Shown: piece after piece, positions 21,031 to 30,941 of the stretch
How the letters are laid out: every line of letters starts with the position of its first letter
Position numbering within the stretch: position 1 is the first letter of the stretch
NCBI GenBank assembly: GCA_027574665.1
Contig: CM050690.1
Location: 69,049,433 to 69,113,432 of the forward strand
Source of the DNA: Rhynochetos jubatus
Taxonomy: Eukaryota; Chordata; Aves; Eurypygiformes; Rhynochetidae
Direction of reading: 5' to 3'
DNA: 64,000 nt
Translations under genes and position numbers: made by a program
The notes under the pieces: generated by a model
What the model was told of the DNA's origin: nothing
What the model saw: only the letters and a program-made list of their open reading frames with translations
Database searches by the model: none

Positions 21031-21469
21031 CCTGACCTAAGAAGTTAGCTTGCGTTAGTATGGTGTGTAGCGTACATTAGCCTCAATTAGCTGGTGATGA
21101 ATAGGACACTGTGCTGATTGAGGTCCCTCTTCCATGCACCTCAACCTTAAGGGACTGGTTGTTTATAGGACGAGTTATTTGAACACCTGGCAAGACAACT
21201 CTCCCATCGGCCACTGTAGCAACAGAACTAACTTGGAGGGTGTCCTGAAGCAAACTGCCTTCATTATAACCCTAAAAATGATGCCCATAGGCCCAGAAGC
21301 CCCTAGCCCAGGTGAAGAACCTTCTCCTGAGCATGCGTATTAGCTAAAACTAGATGGTGTATTGGTATGCAAATTCATAACCAATCAAGACTGGGTAGGA
21401 GGTACTGATGTGTTAATGGGTATAAAAGATGTCACGGTGATGATTTCTTGTGTGCTTGATGGGTAGAAA
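21031..21469 (+). mobile_element. Candidate LTR-derived sequence upstream of gene A copy 3
   Basis: Counterpart of 10,040-10,478, with the same promoter boxes and abrupt right edge. Confidence 0.35.
21367..21428 (+). promoter_or_regulatory. Candidate TATA promoter driving gene A copy 3
   Basis: Octamer at 21,367-21,374, CCAAT at 21,381-21,385 and TATAAAAG at 21,421-21,428. Confidence 0.45.
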
Positions 21470-21551
21470 ATCAGCCCCGCAGCTGTCTCAAGCCCTGCTG
21501 CCTGCCAAGGGGATGATGCTGCTCCGGCCCCAACCCACAACCCTCCACGGC
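21470..21551 (+). pseudogene. Gene A fragment in the leader upstream of copy 3
   Basis: Counterpart of 10,479-10,560. Confidence 0.6.
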
Positions 21552-22229
21552 TCCCCTCAGCCACTCTGGTCTCTCAGCCTCGCCTCTGCCCAGAACTCCA
21601 AAAGGGATGCAGTGCCGGGATGAGGCCTGATGGGAGCTGAGCGGGGGGATCACCCTCGTGCCGCCTGGCTGGGGGAGAGGGAGAGGAGGAAACGCGCGAG
21701 AGGGAGCCAAGTGCTGCTGGGACCCCCGTGGGAGCCCAGGGGCCTGGCCAGCAGTGCTGAGGCGTGGGGGGAGCCTCCAGGGAGGCAGGAGGTGTCACCC
21801 TGTCAACCCTCTTGCCGCAGGTGCCGGGAGACGGCTGCCGCGGCCAGAGCGACCCGACAGGGCCCTGGGAAGACACGGCCGAGGCCTCGGTGCCTGGCGT
21901 GAAACACCGATGCCGGGCACAAGCCAGGAGATGGGGGGATGGAGTGGGCAGTGGCGCTGTGGGAACCCCAGACACGTGAGCTGGGGCTGCAGGGCTGCTG
22001 GGCCGAGGGTTGCCCATTGTGATGTCACCGAGCGATGGAACGTCTCCAGGCATCAAGGCCCACCCAGCCGGCCCGTGCCCTCACTCCAGCTGAGCAGTCT
22101 GCGAGGCTGCACTGCTCACAGGAGCCCTGGTGCTTGGGTCCTGCTGGAGCAGCGGGAGGACTTTCCCCGGCCGGCCCTGCCAGCTGCAGGCAGCCGGGGC
22201 ACCCAAGGGCCACACTCGCAGCAGCAGAG

Positions 22230-22350
22230 GTGAGCTGGGAGGGGAAAGCCCAACCTGGGGAGCTGGCAGGTTTCCTTCCTGAGCGGCCTGGGCCTTTCTT
22301 CCCCTCCCGCCTGGCCCAGTGACTGACTGCGGCCTCTCTCCCCTCTCCAG
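22230..22350 (+). other. Predicted 5' intron of gene A copy 3
   Basis: Same donor and acceptor as copy 1. Confidence 0.5.
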
Positions 22351-22435
22351 CGTGACACCGGCTGCTGCTGCAGCAGTGAGAGGGAGCGTCCCGACACCCC
22401 CAGCTCCCCACAGCCCACCGCAGCACGCGGAGAGG

Positions 22436-23554
22436 ATGGCTGCGGAGCGGGACAACCGCTGTCCAATATGCCTGGACAGCTGGGAGGAGCCCAGCTACAC
22501 CATGCCCTGCCTCCACCGGTTTTGCTATCCGTGTATCCGGCAGTGGGCTCACAGTCGGCCCGAGTGCCCCCTCTGCAGGAGGAGGCTGACGTCCATCGTG
22601 CACTCGGTGCGGGCGGATGACAGATTTGAGGAGCATGTCATCCCACCGCGTGCCCCACTGGGACATCCTGGCCATCCCGCCGCCCTCCGCCTCCGCCTCC
22701 GCGCAGCTCTTGTGCGCAGACGCCGCCGCCATCCCTGGCTCTCACGCTTCCGGGAACACCTAGCACTGATCCAGCTCGCGATGCCCCGGCTGCGACAGGA
22801 CCTGCAGCAGCAGATCTTCAGGGCTGGCAGGTCGGCAAGAGCAGCAGCACGGGCGCTCGTGGTGCCCACCCTGCAGCGCTTTGGCCTGGATGAGGACAGC
22901 CTGGTCCGGATGCTGCAGATTGACCTGCGCCAGCACCCGAGGACCTTCGTCCGCCGGATGATTGACAGCATCGTGGACTGGTGTGGCTATGCGGCGCAGG
23001 GCTGGATGGGCCTGGGGGACCCCCATGATGCCGAGGAGCAGGAGATCAGCCCCGCAGCTCGTCCCAGTCCTGCCGCCTCTGAAGGGGAAGCTGCTGCACC
23101 CAACCCAGCCCCCTCCCACCATGAGGACAGGCAGGAGGCAGAAGAGGTCGTCCCCAGCACCCCATCAGCTGCCCTACACGGGCATCCCGGCAGCCCCTCC
23201 CCTGCCCCCGAACCCACCCGAGGGGAGCAGGAAGAGCCTCAGGACCACCCACAGGAGGCTGTGCCTGGGCCCAAAACTCCCAGCCAGGCCAGGCAATGCT
23301 TCCCGCGGGGACGCCGGCAAGCCCCAAAGAGGAGGGCTGGCGGCCAGGAGGCCACTTCCCTGCCGAACAAGAGGCCAGCCCGTCGGCAGGAAGAGCCGCA
23401 GGACCACCCACAGGAGGCTGTGCCTGGGCCCAAAACTCCCAGCCAGGCCAGACAACGCTCCCAGCGGGGACACCGGCAAGCCCCAAAGAGGAGGGCTGAC
23501 AGCCAGGAGGCCACCTCACCACCAAGCAAGAGGCCAGCCCGCCGGCAACAGTAG
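22436..23554 (+). CDS. Gene A copy 3: TOPORS-like RING E3
   Basis: Predicted 372 residues with two 53-residue repeats, almost the same as copy 1. The one change in the RING is Arg36 to Gln (IRQWAH instead of IRRWAH), at a position between ligands C33 and C44 next to the conserved Trp37. In many RINGs this face contacts the E2, so activity could be altered slightly. All zinc ligands are intact. It is the gene A at the junction between the long-unit promoter side and the short-unit 3' flank. Confidence 0.75.
   Translation: MAAERDNRCPICLDSWEEPSYTMPCLHRFCYPCIRQWAHSRPECPLCRRRLTSIVHSVRADDRFEEHVIPPRAPLGHPGHPAALRLRLRAALVRRRRRHPWLSRFREHLALIQLAMPRLRQDLQQQIFRAGRSARAAARALVVPTLQRFGLDEDSLVRMLQIDLRQHPRTFVRRMIDSIVDWCGYAAQGWMGLGDPHDAEEQEISPAARPSPAASEGEAAAPNPAPSHHEDRQEAEEVVPSTPSAALHGHPGSPSPAPEPTRGEQEEPQDHPQEAVPGPKTPSQARQCFPRGRRQAPKRRAGGQEATSLPNKRPARRQEEPQDHPQEAVPGPKTPSQARQRSQRGHRQAPKRRADSQEATSPPSKRPARRQQ
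23231..23551 (+). repeat. Coding 159-bp repeat, 2 units, gene A copy 3
   Basis: Units begin at 23,231 and 23,390. Confidence 0.9.
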
Positions 23555-23663
23555 GAGCCTTCCCCAGGAGCTGATGAAACCATCACCGGACCAGCAGCTG
23601 GGACACCTGCCAGCCCCCGTGGGGAACAGGAGGCTGACATCTTTAGACTGTCTCTAGTGATTA

Positions 23664-23669
23664 AATAAA
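23664..23669 (+). terminator. Polyadenylation signal of gene A copy 3
   Basis: AATAAA 110 bp after the stop. Confidence 0.65.
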
Positions 23670-24399
23670 CCTGTAAGTGTACGAATGCAGTGAAAATAGT
23701 TGATTATTCCTCGTGACTGATTACTGCTTCTACACGTATCCACCTCTGTGAACGCTAACATACACAGCCGGACAATAGCATATCGTGCGCCGACTGGACT
23801 GGGCTCGATTCTCAGTCTCATCCTGGGCACCTGGCCAGCGTTCCGGGTGGAACCGATAATGGGAACATAACAGTTTGCAAGTTCACAGGATTTGTGCCCC
23901 CAAGGCTTACGGAAGGTGCTCGTTACGTGCTCTAAAAGCGGGAGGGAGACCCTCGGGCTGACTCCCGAAGCCTCAGCGATGGGTGGACGCAGCGTGCAGG
24001 ACCTTCCCAATTATCGCAATTCTCCAGGAGCCAGCTGCCAAGGGGCAGGAAAGGACCAGGAAAGGACTAGCAAGAGGTTTCTTTCTCCATCCCGTGCTTA
24101 GACCCTCTCTCAGACAGCCACTCTTGGGTATTTTGGGTAGAAGTCAGCCTGCTCCAGTACGGCCTTTTGTTCTCCTAGGTGGGAGAACATAGGCCTGTGT
24201 GTCCTCAAGGTGTGTGTGGGAGAAAGACAGACTTCTGTCTTAAAAGTAACTGTGTAAACTGCTTTCAGAAGGCTTTGAAATGCTAGCGTTGGTGCACAAC
24301 GAGCACGCTGGCCTTTCTAAGGCCAGGTTTCCATCGTTCAGAAGCGTATGTAGAACCTTCAGAAAAACCCAGTGTGGTTATTCCCTTTTATTGTCATTG

Positions 24400-24770
24400 T
24401 TGTTTCTTAAAACCTTTGCAGTGAACAGGAAGGGCAGAGCAGAGCCGAATAGTTCAGTGGAAGGGACCTATGACTGTCATCTATCCCAGTGCCCGACCAA
24501 TTCAGGGCTGGCCCTCCCGCCCTTTTTGTACACTGGAATAACGTTGGCCCGCCTCTGGTCAGCGGGAACCTCCCCGGACTCCCAAGACCATGGTAGGTGC
24601 CCGAGAGGTGTCCTGCCATAACATCCACTGGCTCCTCCAGTGCTCTGGGATGAATCCCATCAGGCCCCAGGGACTTGTCAACATTCAGCTCATACGACTG
24701 CTCCCTTAAAATTTCAGTGTCCACAAAGGGAAAGTCACTGCTGTGATTTCGTGTGATCTGAGACAGCACT
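24400..24770 (-). mobile_element. CR1: CR1-like reverse-transcriptase relic in S1 spacer
   Basis: The minus-strand frame contains DKSLGPDGIHPRALEE, a variant of a conserved stretch in the CR1/non-LTR reverse transcriptase. The rest of the domain is scrambled and truncated. It lies in sequence that only the short units have. Confidence 0.7.
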
Positions 24771-25627
24771 GGCCAGTTTCAGCTCTCACCAGGAGCTGCC
24801 ACTGTCCCTCCCAACAGGCACAGCTGGAAAGAGCTTGGTCTCCCTGCCCTTGATGCCTTTCCCGTAGGCACCGGGGTGCGCTTCGAGGTGCCCCGAGGCC
24901 TTCCCTGCTCCATGCCGGACCAGCCCCAGACACACAGATCCTCCTTGGCTCCCCTGAGTCCCTCTGGTCTGTGGGCCTCCGCCCTGCCCAGGACCCCAAA
25001 CGGGACGCAGTGCCGGGATGAGGCCTGATGGGTGCTGAGCGGGGGGATCACCCTCGTGCCGCCTGGCTGGGGGAGAGGGAGAGGAGGAAACGCGCGAGAG
25101 GGAGCCAAGTGCTGCTGGGACCCCCGTGGGAGCCCAGGGGCCTGGCCAGCAGTGCTGGGGCGTGGGGGGAGCCTCCAGGGAGGCAGGAGGTGTCACCCTG
25201 TCAACCCTCTTGCCGCAGGTGCCGGGAGACGGCTGCCGCGGCCAGAGCGACCCGACAGGGCCCTGGGAAGACACGGCCGAGGCCTCGGTGCCTGGCGTGA
25301 AACACCGATGCCGGGCACAAGCCAGGAGATGGGGGGATGGAGTGGGCAGTGGCGCTGTGGGAACCCCAGACACGTGAGCTGGGGCTGCAGGGCTGCTGGG
25401 CCGAGGGTTGCCCATTGTGATGTCACCGAGCGATGGAACGTCTCCAGGCATCAAGGCCCACCCAGCCGGCCCGTGCCCTCACTCCAGCTGAGCAGTCTGC
25501 GAGGCTGCACTGCTCACAGGAGCCCTGGTGCTTGGGTCCTGCTGGAGCAGCGGGAGGACTTTCCCCGGCCGGCCCTGCCAGCTGCAGGCAGCCGGGGCAC
25601 CCAAGGGCCACACTCGCAGCAGCAGAG

Positions 25628-25748
25628 GTGAGCTGGGAGGGGAAAGCCCAACCTGGGGAGCTGGCAGGTTTCCTTCCTGAGCGGCCTGGGCCTTTCTTCC
25701 CCTCCCGCCTGGCCCAGTGACTGACTGCGGCCTCTCTCCCCTCTCCAG
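25628..25748 (+). other. Predicted 5' intron of gene A copy 4
   Basis: Same donor and acceptor as copy 1. Confidence 0.5.
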
Positions 25749-25833
25749 CGTGACACCGGCTGCTGCTGCAGCAGTGAGAGGGAGCGTCCCGACACCCCCA
25801 GCTCCCCACAGCCCACCGCAGCACGCGGAGAGG

Positions 25834-26952
25834 ATGGCTGCGGAGCGGGACAACCGCTGTCCAATATGCCTGGACAGCTGGGAGGAGCCCAGCTACACCA
25901 TGCCCTGCCTCCACCGGTTTTGCTATCCGTGTATCCGGCGGTGGGCTCACAGTCGGCCCGAGTGCCCCCTCTGCAGGAGGAGGCTGACGTCCATCGTGCA
26001 CTCGGTGCGGGCGGATGACAGATTTGAGGAGCATGTCATCCCACCGCGTGCCCCACTGGGACATCCTGGCCATCCCGCCGCCCTCCGCCTCCGCCTCCGC
26101 GCAGCTCTTGTGCGCAGACGCCGCCGCCATCCCTGGCTCTCACGCTTCCGGGAACACCTAGCACTGATCCAGCTCGCGATGCCCCGGCTGCGACAGGACC
26201 TGCAGCAGCAGATCTTCAGGGCTGGCAGGTCGGCAAGAGCAGCAGCACGGGCGCTCGTGGTGCCCACCCTGCAGCGCTTTGGCCTGGATGAGGACAGCCT
26301 GGTCCGGATGCTGCAGATTGACCTGCGCCAGCACCCGAGGACCTTCGTCCGCCGGATGATTGACAGCATCGTGGACTGGTGTGGCTATGCGGCGCAGGGC
26401 TGGATGGGCCTGGGGGACCCCCATGATGCCGAGGAGCAGGAGATCAGCCCCGCAGCTCGTCCCAGTCCTGCCGCCTCTGAAGGGGAAGCTGCTGCACCCA
26501 ACCCAGCCCCCTCCCACCATGAGGACAGGCAGGAGGCAGAAGAGGTCGTCCCCAGCACCCCATCAGCTGCCCTACACGGGCATCCCGGCAGCCCCTCCCC
26601 TGCCCCCGAACCCACCCGAGGGGAGCAGGAAGAGCCTCAGGACCACCCACAGGAGGCTGTGCCTGGGCCCAAAACTCCCAGCCAGGCCAGACAATGCTTC
26701 CCGCGGGGACGCCGGCAAGCCCCAAAGAGGAGGGCTGGCGGCCAGGAGGCCACTTCCCTGCCGAACAAGAGGCCAGCCCGTCGGCAGGAAGAGCCACAGG
26801 ACCACCCACAGGAGGCTGTGCCTGGGCCCAAAACTCCCAGCCAGGCCAGACAACGCTCCCAGCGGGGACACCGGCAAGCCCCAAAGAGGAGGGCTGACAG
26901 CCAGGAGGCCACCTCACCACCAAGCAAGAGGCCAGCCCGCCGGCAACAGTAG
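25834..26952 (+). CDS. Gene A copy 4: TOPORS-like RING E3
   Basis: Predicted 372 residues, the same as copy 1 in translation over the full length as far as I can see. RING residues 9-47 are intact, with two basic repeats. Its upstream region is the short-unit spacer with the CR1 relic instead of the TATA/CCAAT element, so expression would need the more proximal CpG-rich/CRE-like promoter, or it may be silent. Confidence 0.7.
   Translation: MAAERDNRCPICLDSWEEPSYTMPCLHRFCYPCIRRWAHSRPECPLCRRRLTSIVHSVRADDRFEEHVIPPRAPLGHPGHPAALRLRLRAALVRRRRRHPWLSRFREHLALIQLAMPRLRQDLQQQIFRAGRSARAAARALVVPTLQRFGLDEDSLVRMLQIDLRQHPRTFVRRMIDSIVDWCGYAAQGWMGLGDPHDAEEQEISPAARPSPAASEGEAAAPNPAPSHHEDRQEAEEVVPSTPSAALHGHPGSPSPAPEPTRGEQEEPQDHPQEAVPGPKTPSQARQCFPRGRRQAPKRRAGGQEATSLPNKRPARRQEEPQDHPQEAVPGPKTPSQARQRSQRGHRQAPKRRADSQEATSPPSKRPARRQQ
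26629..26949 (+). repeat. Coding 159-bp repeat, 2 units, gene A copy 4
   Basis: Units begin at 26,629 and 26,788. Confidence 0.9.
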
Positions 26953-27061
26953 GAGCCTTCCCCAGGAGCTGATGAAACCATCACCGGACCAGCAGCTGGG
27001 ACACCTGCCAGCCCCCGTGGGGAACAGGAGGCTGACATCTTTAGACTGTCTCTAGTGATTA

Positions 27062-27067
27062 AATAAA
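27062..27067 (+). terminator. Polyadenylation signal of gene A copy 4
   Basis: AATAAA 110 bp after the stop. Confidence 0.65.
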
Positions 27068-27797
27068 CCTGTAAGTGTACGAATGCAGTGAAAATAGTTG
27101 ATTATTCCTCGTGACTGATTACTGCTTCTACACGTATCCACCTCTGTGAACGCTAACATACACAGCCGGACAATAGCATATCGTGCGCCGACTGGACTGG
27201 GCTCGATTCTCAGTCTCATCCTGGGCACCTGGCCAGCGTTCCGGGTGGAACCGATAATGGGAACATAACAGTTTGCAAGTTCACAGGATTTGTGCCCCCA
27301 AGGCTTACGGAAGGTGCTCGTTACGTGCTCTAAAAGCGGGAGGGAGACCCTCGGGCTGACTCCCGAAGCCTCAGCGATGGGTGGACGCAGCGTGCAGGAC
27401 CTTCCCAATTATCGCAATTCTCCAGGAGCCAGCTGCCAAGGGGCAGGAAAGGACCAGGAAAGGACTAGCAAGAGGTTTCTTTCTCCATCCCGTGCTTAGA
27501 CCCTCTCTCAGACAGCCACTCTTGGCTATTTTGGGTAGAAGTCAGCCTGCTCCAGTACGGCCTTTTGTTCTCCTAGGTGGGAGAACATAGGCCTGTGTGT
27601 CCTCAAGGTGTGTGTGGGAGAAAGACAGACTTCTGTCTTAAAAGTAACTGTGTAAACTGCTTTCAGAAGGCTTTGAAATGCTAGCGTTGGTGCACAACGA
27701 GCACGCTGGCCTTTCTAAGGCCAGGTTTCCATCGTTCAGAAGCGTATGTAGAACCTTCAGAAAAACTCAGTGTGGTTATTCCCTTTTATTGTCATTG

Positions 27798-28168
27798 TTG
27801 TTTCTTAAAACCTTTGCAGTGAACAGGAAGGGCAGAGCAGAGCCGAATAGTTCAGTGGAAGGGACCTATGACTGTCATCTATCCCAGTGCCCGACCAATT
27901 CAGGGCTGGCCCTCCCGCCCTTTTTGTACACTGGAATAACGTTGGCCCGCCTCTGGTCAGCGGGAACCTCCCCGGACTCCCAAGACCATGGTAGGTGCCC
28001 GAGAGGTGTCCTGCCATAACATCCACTGGCTCCTCCAGTGCTCTGGGATGAATCCCATCAGGCCCCAGGGACTTGTCAACATTCAGCTCATACGGCTGCT
28101 CCCTTAAAATTTCAGTGTCCACAAAGGGAAAGTCACTGCTGTGATTTCGTGTGATCTGAGACAGCACT
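27798..28168 (-). mobile_element. CR1: CR1-like reverse-transcriptase relic in S2 spacer
   Basis: Counterpart of 24,400-24,770, with one residue change near its N-terminal end (Ser to Pro). Confidence 0.7.
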
Positions 28169-29025
28169 GGCCAGTTTCAGCTCTCACCAGGAGCTGCCAC
28201 TGTCCCTCCCAACAGGCACAGCTGGAAAGAGCTTGGTCTCCCTGCCCTTGATGCCTTTCCCGTAGGCACCGGGGTGCGCTTCGAGGTGCCCCGAGGCCTT
28301 CCCTGCTCCATGCCGGACCAGCCCCAGACACACAGATCCTCCTTGGCTCCCCTGAGTCCCTCTGGTCTGTGGGCCTCCGCCCTGCCCAGGACCCCAAACG
28401 GGACGCAGTGCCGGGATGAGGCCTGATGGGTGCTGAGCGGGGGGATCACCCTCGTGCCGCCTGGCTGGGGGAGAGGGAGAGGAGGAAACGCGCGAGAGGG
28501 AGCCAAGTGCTGCTGGGACCCCCGTGGGAGCCCAGGGGCCTGGCCAGCAGTGCTGAGGCGTGGGGGGAGCCTCCAGGGAGGCAGGAGGTGTCACCCTGTC
28601 AACCCTCTTGCCGCAGGTGCCTGGAGATGGCTGCCGCGGCCAGAGCGACCCGACAGGGCCCTGGGAAGACACGGCCGAGGCCTCGGTGCCTGGCGTGAAA
28701 CACCGATGCCGGGCACAAGCCAGGAGATGGGGGGATGGAGTGGGCAGTGGCGCTGTGGGAACCCCAGACACGTGAGCTGGGGCTGCAGGGCTGCTGGGCC
28801 GAGGGTTGCCCATTGTGATGTCACCGAGCGATGGAACGTCTCCAGGCATCAAGGCCCACCCAGCCGGCCCGTGCCCTCACTCCAGCTGAGCAGTCTGCGA
28901 GGCTGCACTGCTCACAGGAGCCCTGGTGCTTGGGTCCTGCTGGAGCAGCGGGAGGACTTTCCCCGGCCGGCCCTGCCAGCTGCAGGCAGCCGGGGCACCC
29001 AAGGGCCACACTCGCAGCAGCAGAG

Positions 29026-29146
29026 GTGAGCTGGGAGGGGAAAGCCCAACCTGGGGAGCTGGCAGGTTTCCTTCCTGAGCGGCCTGGGCCTTTCTTCCCC
29101 TCCCGCCTGGCCCAGTGACTGACTGCGGCCTCTCTCCCCTCTCCAG
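29026..29146 (+). other. Predicted 5' intron of gene A copy 5
   Basis: Same donor and acceptor as copy 1. Confidence 0.5.
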
Positions 29147-29231
29147 CGTGACACCGGCTGCTGCTGCAGCAGTGAGAGGGAGCGTCCCGACACCCCCAGC
29201 TCCCCACAGCCCACCGCAGCACGCGGAGAGG

Positions 29232-30941
29232 ATGGCTGCGGAGCGGGACAACCGCTGTCCAATATGCCTGGACAGCTGGGAGGAGCCCAGCTACACCATG
29301 CCCTGCCTCCACCGGTTTTGCTATCCGTGTATCCGGCGGTGGGCTCACAGTCGGCCCGAGTGCCCCCTCTGCAGGAGGAGGCTGACGTCCATCGTGCACT
29401 CGGTGCGGGGGGATGACAGATTTAAGGAGCATGTCATCCCACCGCGTGCCCCACTGGGACATCCTGGCCATCCCGCCGCCCTCCGCCTCCGCCTCCGCGC
29501 AGCTCTTGTGCGCAGACGCCGCCGCCATCCCTGGCTCTCACGCTTCCGGGAACACCTAGCACTGATCCAGCTCGCGATGCCCCGGCTGCGACAGGACCTG
29601 CAGCAGCAGATCTTCAGGGCTGGCAGGTCGGCAAGAGCAGCAGCACGGGCGCTCGTGGTGCCCACCCTGCAGCGCTTTGGCCTGGATGAGGACAGCCTGG
29701 TCCGGATGCTGCAGATTGACCTGCGCCAGCACCCGAGGACCTTCGTCCGCCGGATGATTGACAGCATCGTGGACTGGTGTGGCTATGCGGCGCAGGGCTG
29801 GATGGGCCTGGGGGACCCCCATGATGCCGAGGAGCAGGAGATCAGCCCCGCAGCTCGTCCCAGTCCTGCCGCCTCTGAAGGGGAAGCTGCTGCACCCAAC
29901 CCAGCCCCCTCCCACCATGAGGACAGGCAGGAGGCAGAAGAGGTCGTCCCCAGCACCCCATCAGCTGCCCTACACGGGCATCCCGGCAGCCCCTCCCCTG
30001 CCCCCGAACCCACCCGAGGGGAGCAGGAAGAGCCTCAGGACCACCCACAGGAGGCTGTGCCTGGGCCCAAAACTCCCAGCCAGGCCAGACAACGCTCCCA
30101 GCGGGGACACCGGCAATCCCCAAAGAGGAGGGCTGACAGCCAGGAGGCCACTTCCCTGCCAAGAACCCAGCCCATTGGTAGACAGGGCCTCAGGACCACC
30201 CAGAGGAAGAGGAGGCTGTGCCTAGGCCCTTCACATTCAGTCATGGCCGACAACGATCCCGGCATGGGCCACAGGACCACCCACAGGAGGCTGTGCCTAG
30301 GTCCTCCACTCCCATACCAGGCAGACAATGCTCCACACAGTGACCCCGGGAAGCCCCAAAGAGGAGGGCTGGCGGCCAGGAGCCCATTTCCCTGCTGGAC
30401 AAGAGGCCAGCCCATTGGCAGAAAGCGCCTCAGGACCACCCACAGAAGGCTGTGCCTGGGCCCTCCACTCCCCGCCAGGGCGGCCAACACTCCCTCTGGG
30501 AGCCACAGGACCACCCAAATGAGTCTGTGCCTCGGCCCAAAACTCCCAGACAGGGCAGACAATGCTCCCTGTAGGGGCCACAGGACCACCCAGAAAAGGC
30601 TGCGCTTGGGCCCTCCACTCCCAGACAGGGAAGACAAAGCTCTCCGCAGAGACCCCGGCAAGACCCAAATACAAGGGATGGTGGCCAGGAGCCCACTTCC
30701 CTGCCGAGCACGAGCCCAGCCCGTTAGCAGAAAGGGCCTCAGGACCACCCAGAGGAGGCTGTGCCTGGGCCCTCCACTCCCACACAGGGCAGACAACGTT
30801 CCCTGCGGGAACCGCGGGACCACCCAGAGTAAGCTGTGCCTTGGCCCTCCATTCCCAGCCAGGGCAGACAATGCTCCCCACAGTGACCCCGGCAAGCCCC
30901 AAAGAGGAGGGCTGGCAGTCAGGAGGCCACTGCCCTGCTGA
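29232..30941 (+). CDS. Gene A copy 5: RING E3 with frame-switched, expanded tail
   Basis: Predicted 569 residues. The N-terminal RING (residues 9-47) and middle region match the other copies, with Ala to Gly and Glu to Lys changes just after the RING (RGDDRFKEH). After one near-normal basic repeat the frame switches at about 30,165 and continues in the alternative frame of the repeats (variants of RTTHRRLCLGP), because a 159-bp unit has no stop in that frame. It ends at a TGA at 30,939-30,941, where other copies have CGA in this repeat position. Either a truncated, divergent protein or a decaying gene; the normal KRPARRQQ terminus survives only downstream, out of reach. Confidence 0.5.
   Translation: MAAERDNRCPICLDSWEEPSYTMPCLHRFCYPCIRRWAHSRPECPLCRRRLTSIVHSVRGDDRFKEHVIPPRAPLGHPGHPAALRLRLRAALVRRRRRHPWLSRFREHLALIQLAMPRLRQDLQQQIFRAGRSARAAARALVVPTLQRFGLDEDSLVRMLQIDLRQHPRTFVRRMIDSIVDWCGYAAQGWMGLGDPHDAEEQEISPAARPSPAASEGEAAAPNPAPSHHEDRQEAEEVVPSTPSAALHGHPGSPSPAPEPTRGEQEEPQDHPQEAVPGPKTPSQARQRSQRGHRQSPKRRADSQEATSLPRTQPIGRQGLRTTQRKRRLCLGPSHSVMADNDPGMGHRTTHRRLCLGPPLPYQADNAPHSDPGKPQRGGLAARSPFPCWTRGQPIGRKRLRTTHRRLCLGPPLPARAANTPSGSHRTTQMSLCLGPKLPDRADNAPCRGHRTTQKRLRLGPPLPDREDKALRRDPGKTQIQGMVARSPLPCRARAQPVSRKGLRTTQRRLCLGPPLPHRADNVPCGNRGTTQSKLCLGPPFPARADNAPHSDPGKPQRGGLAVRRPLPC

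Larger units (their letters stand above)
10854..21844 (+). repeat. Long tandem unit L2
   Basis: Second complete long unit, 10,991 bp. The 138-bp excess over L1 is accounted for by an extra 159-bp repeat in gene A, a 6-bp and a 3-bp deletion in gene A, and a 12-bp shorter first module in gene B. It includes gene A copy 2, gene B copy 2 and the same spacer relics as L1, displaced by 11,003 bp after gene A and by 10,991 bp after gene B. Confidence 0.95.
21845..25242 (+). repeat. Short tandem unit S1 (gene A only)
   Basis: Matches the long units through gene A and its 3' flank up to about 24,175. It then switches to about 0.8 kb of different sequence containing a CR1 reverse-transcriptase relic and rejoins the gene A upstream region near 24,950-25,000. 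Gene B, the G/T-rich minisatellites and the TATA promoter of the long unit are missing. Unit length is 3,398 bp. Confidence 0.95.
25243..28640 (+). repeat. Short tandem unit S2 (gene A only)
   Basis: Second 3,398-bp short unit, same length as S1 and differing at only a handful of bases, for example near 27,524, 27,767 and 28,095. It contains gene A copy 4 and the same CR1-bearing spacer. Confidence 0.95.
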
